A stretch of DNA of 64,000 nucleotides from Osmia lignaria lignaria. Taxonomy: Eukaryota; Arthropoda; Insecta; Hymenoptera; Megachilidae. The position numbers and the translations under genes are program-made. The notes under the pieces were generated by a model that did not search any database, was not told the DNA's origin, and saw only the letters and a list, made by a program, of their open reading frames with translations. Where the stretch lies: contig NW_027478159.1 of assembly GCF_051020975.1 (NCBI RefSeq), forward strand, positions 11,114,501 to 11,178,500, written 5' to 3'. How positions within the stretch are numbered: the first letter of the stretch is position 1; every line of letters begins with the position of its first letter. Below, piece after piece: positions 63,321 through 64,000 of this stretch.

Positions 63321-63964
63321 TCAGATGCGTAGTTCTCGAGATATATCAAGATATTTAAAAGTTCCGAAGCTGCACCAACATAATAGAGGTACAGAAACAC
63401 CGTGGCCTCTTTCTTTGAGATAACTCTGCACTATTGCGAGCTGCAAATGCCACTTCGAGCTTAGCTGTGCAGAAGAAGAACAACAAGAAGAAGAAATATC
63501 TCGAAATATGTCCGTCAGACCCCTTCCCTTGAGATGAATCTGCAAATATCTCGGAAACGAAGCGAGCTATGGCAAAATGTTAAGAGACCTTTTTTGTAGA
63601 GAATAATGTTTCCTACAATTTACGTTCTATGATATTTTTTGATCAGAAGCGTAGTTCTCGAGATATATCAAGATATTTAAAAGTTCCGAAGCCGCACCAA
63701 CATAATAGAGATACAGAAACACCGTGGCCCCTTTCTTTGAGATAACTCTGCACTACTGCGAGCTGGAAATGCCACTTCCAGTTTAGCTGTGCAGAAGAAG
63801 AACAACAAGAAGAAGAAATATCTCGAAATATGTCCGTCAGGCCCCTTCCCTTGAGATAAATCTGCAAATATCTCGGAAACGAAGCGAGCTATGCCAAAAT
63901 GTTAAGAGACCTTTTTTGTTGAGAATTAAGTTTCCTACTTTTTATGTTCTATGATATTTTTTGA
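63321..63964. repeat. Last two full monomers
   Basis: 63321 has gaagctgcacc, agaggtacag, gtggcctc, cacttcgagc and gatgaatc, a combination of markers seen separately in the 48-53 kb region. 63643 has a B-type tail before it (aataatgtttcctacaa) but A-type caagatattt, and a ggaaatg centre with cactactgcg. Both differ clearly from the 5-mer HOR to the left. Confidence 0.8.
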
Positions 63965-64000
63965 TCGGATGCGTAGTTCTCGAGATATATCAAGATATTT
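63965..64000. repeat. Partial satellite monomer at right edge
   Basis: The final 36 bases are the start of another monomer. It carries the ttgatcgg junction variant that otherwise occurs only between about 49.8 and 55 kb. The array continues to the right, possibly into another domain of that variant type. Confidence 0.93.

Larger units (their letters stand above)
1..64000. repeat. 322-bp satellite DNA array, about 199 tandem copies
   Basis: The whole window is a head-to-tail array of one AT-rich monomer. Landmarks such as ttgatcag, gtggcccctttctttgag, cttagctgtgcag and gaaacgaagcgagctatgg recur every 322 bp from end to end in the same orientation. Start positions 189 and 63643 are 63,454 bp apart. 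That equals 197 x 322 plus 20, which is exactly accounted for by 26 one-base insertions (gcgttta copies) and 6 one-base deletions. Neighbours differ by a few substitutions. No unique DNA, transposon or inverted segment interrupts the array. Known biology: such arrays are typical of eukaryotic heterochromatin. I cannot name the family or species. No stretch of this window holds a supportable gene. Confidence 0.98.

Noticed and set aside
1..64000. CRISPR array
   Set aside because: Repeats are directly contiguous 322-bp units with no short repeats separated by unique spacers, and there are no cas genes.
1..64000. Bacterial or phage sequence
   Set aside because: No coding density, no ribosome binding sites with matching frames, and 64 kb of tandem satellite is not a bacterial arrangement.

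Overview
The window is one uninterrupted tandem satellite DNA array. It holds about 199 head-to-tail copies of a 322-bp monomer, all in one orientation, with a partial copy at each end (1-188 and 63965-64000). Taking each monomer to start at the tca of the junction motif ttgatcag, there are 197 complete monomers from 189 to 63642. By position arithmetic, 171 are 322 bp, 23 are 323 bp and 3 are 321 bp. I found no protein gene, RNA gene, transposon, CRISPR array or unique flanking DNA. The short open frames that recur every 322 bp are by-products of the repeat.

Organism: a long, pure satellite with higher-order structure points to eukaryotic heterochromatin (pericentromere, centromere, or a sex or B chromosome). 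A consensus monomer counted by hand is about 39% GC with a CpG observed/expected near 0.9. That suggests a genome without heavy CpG methylation, and many insects fit. I do not recognise the satellite family, so arthropod or insect is only a weak guess.

Layout: the array is a patchwork of domains, each with its own sequence variants and higher-order repeat (HOR) pattern. 1-9847: nested, irregular duplications of 3-6 monomers at spacings of 8, 9, 10, 12, 16 and 26 monomers. 9848-12423: a 5-mer HOR of 1610 bp. 12424-13712: a block repeated 13,215 bp downstream at 25639-26927. 13713-18227: a 4-mer HOR of 1290 bp, one copy carrying an extra hybrid monomer. 18228-33698: an older mosaic rich in the +1-bp gcgttta variant and in NheI-type GCTAGC copies. 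It contains 19517-20804, which recurs 14,182 bp away at 33699-34986. 34987-44609: a domain marked by gatacatc copies with a loose 10-mer pattern. 44610-48573: a nearly perfect tandem duplication of a 6-mer (1932 bp). 49476-53338: a second, different 6-mer. 53339-57846: A-type monomers ending in near-identical neighbouring pairs. 58813-63320: a clean 5-mer HOR of 1610 bp whose third copy has lost two monomers.

How it works as a system: there is no gene circuit here. What the sequence records is concerted evolution. Two alternative junction haplotypes (A and B) are shuffled against several central variants. Hybrid monomers mark individual unequal-exchange events, including deletion-type joints in the monomers at 3409, 8882 and 21771 and an insertion-type joint at 15970. 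The monomer carries a degenerate internal duplication, several short palindromes and a GAA/AAC purine tract. All identities and breakpoints were read by eye; a dot plot and long reads are the decisive checks, because satellite assemblies can be wrong.
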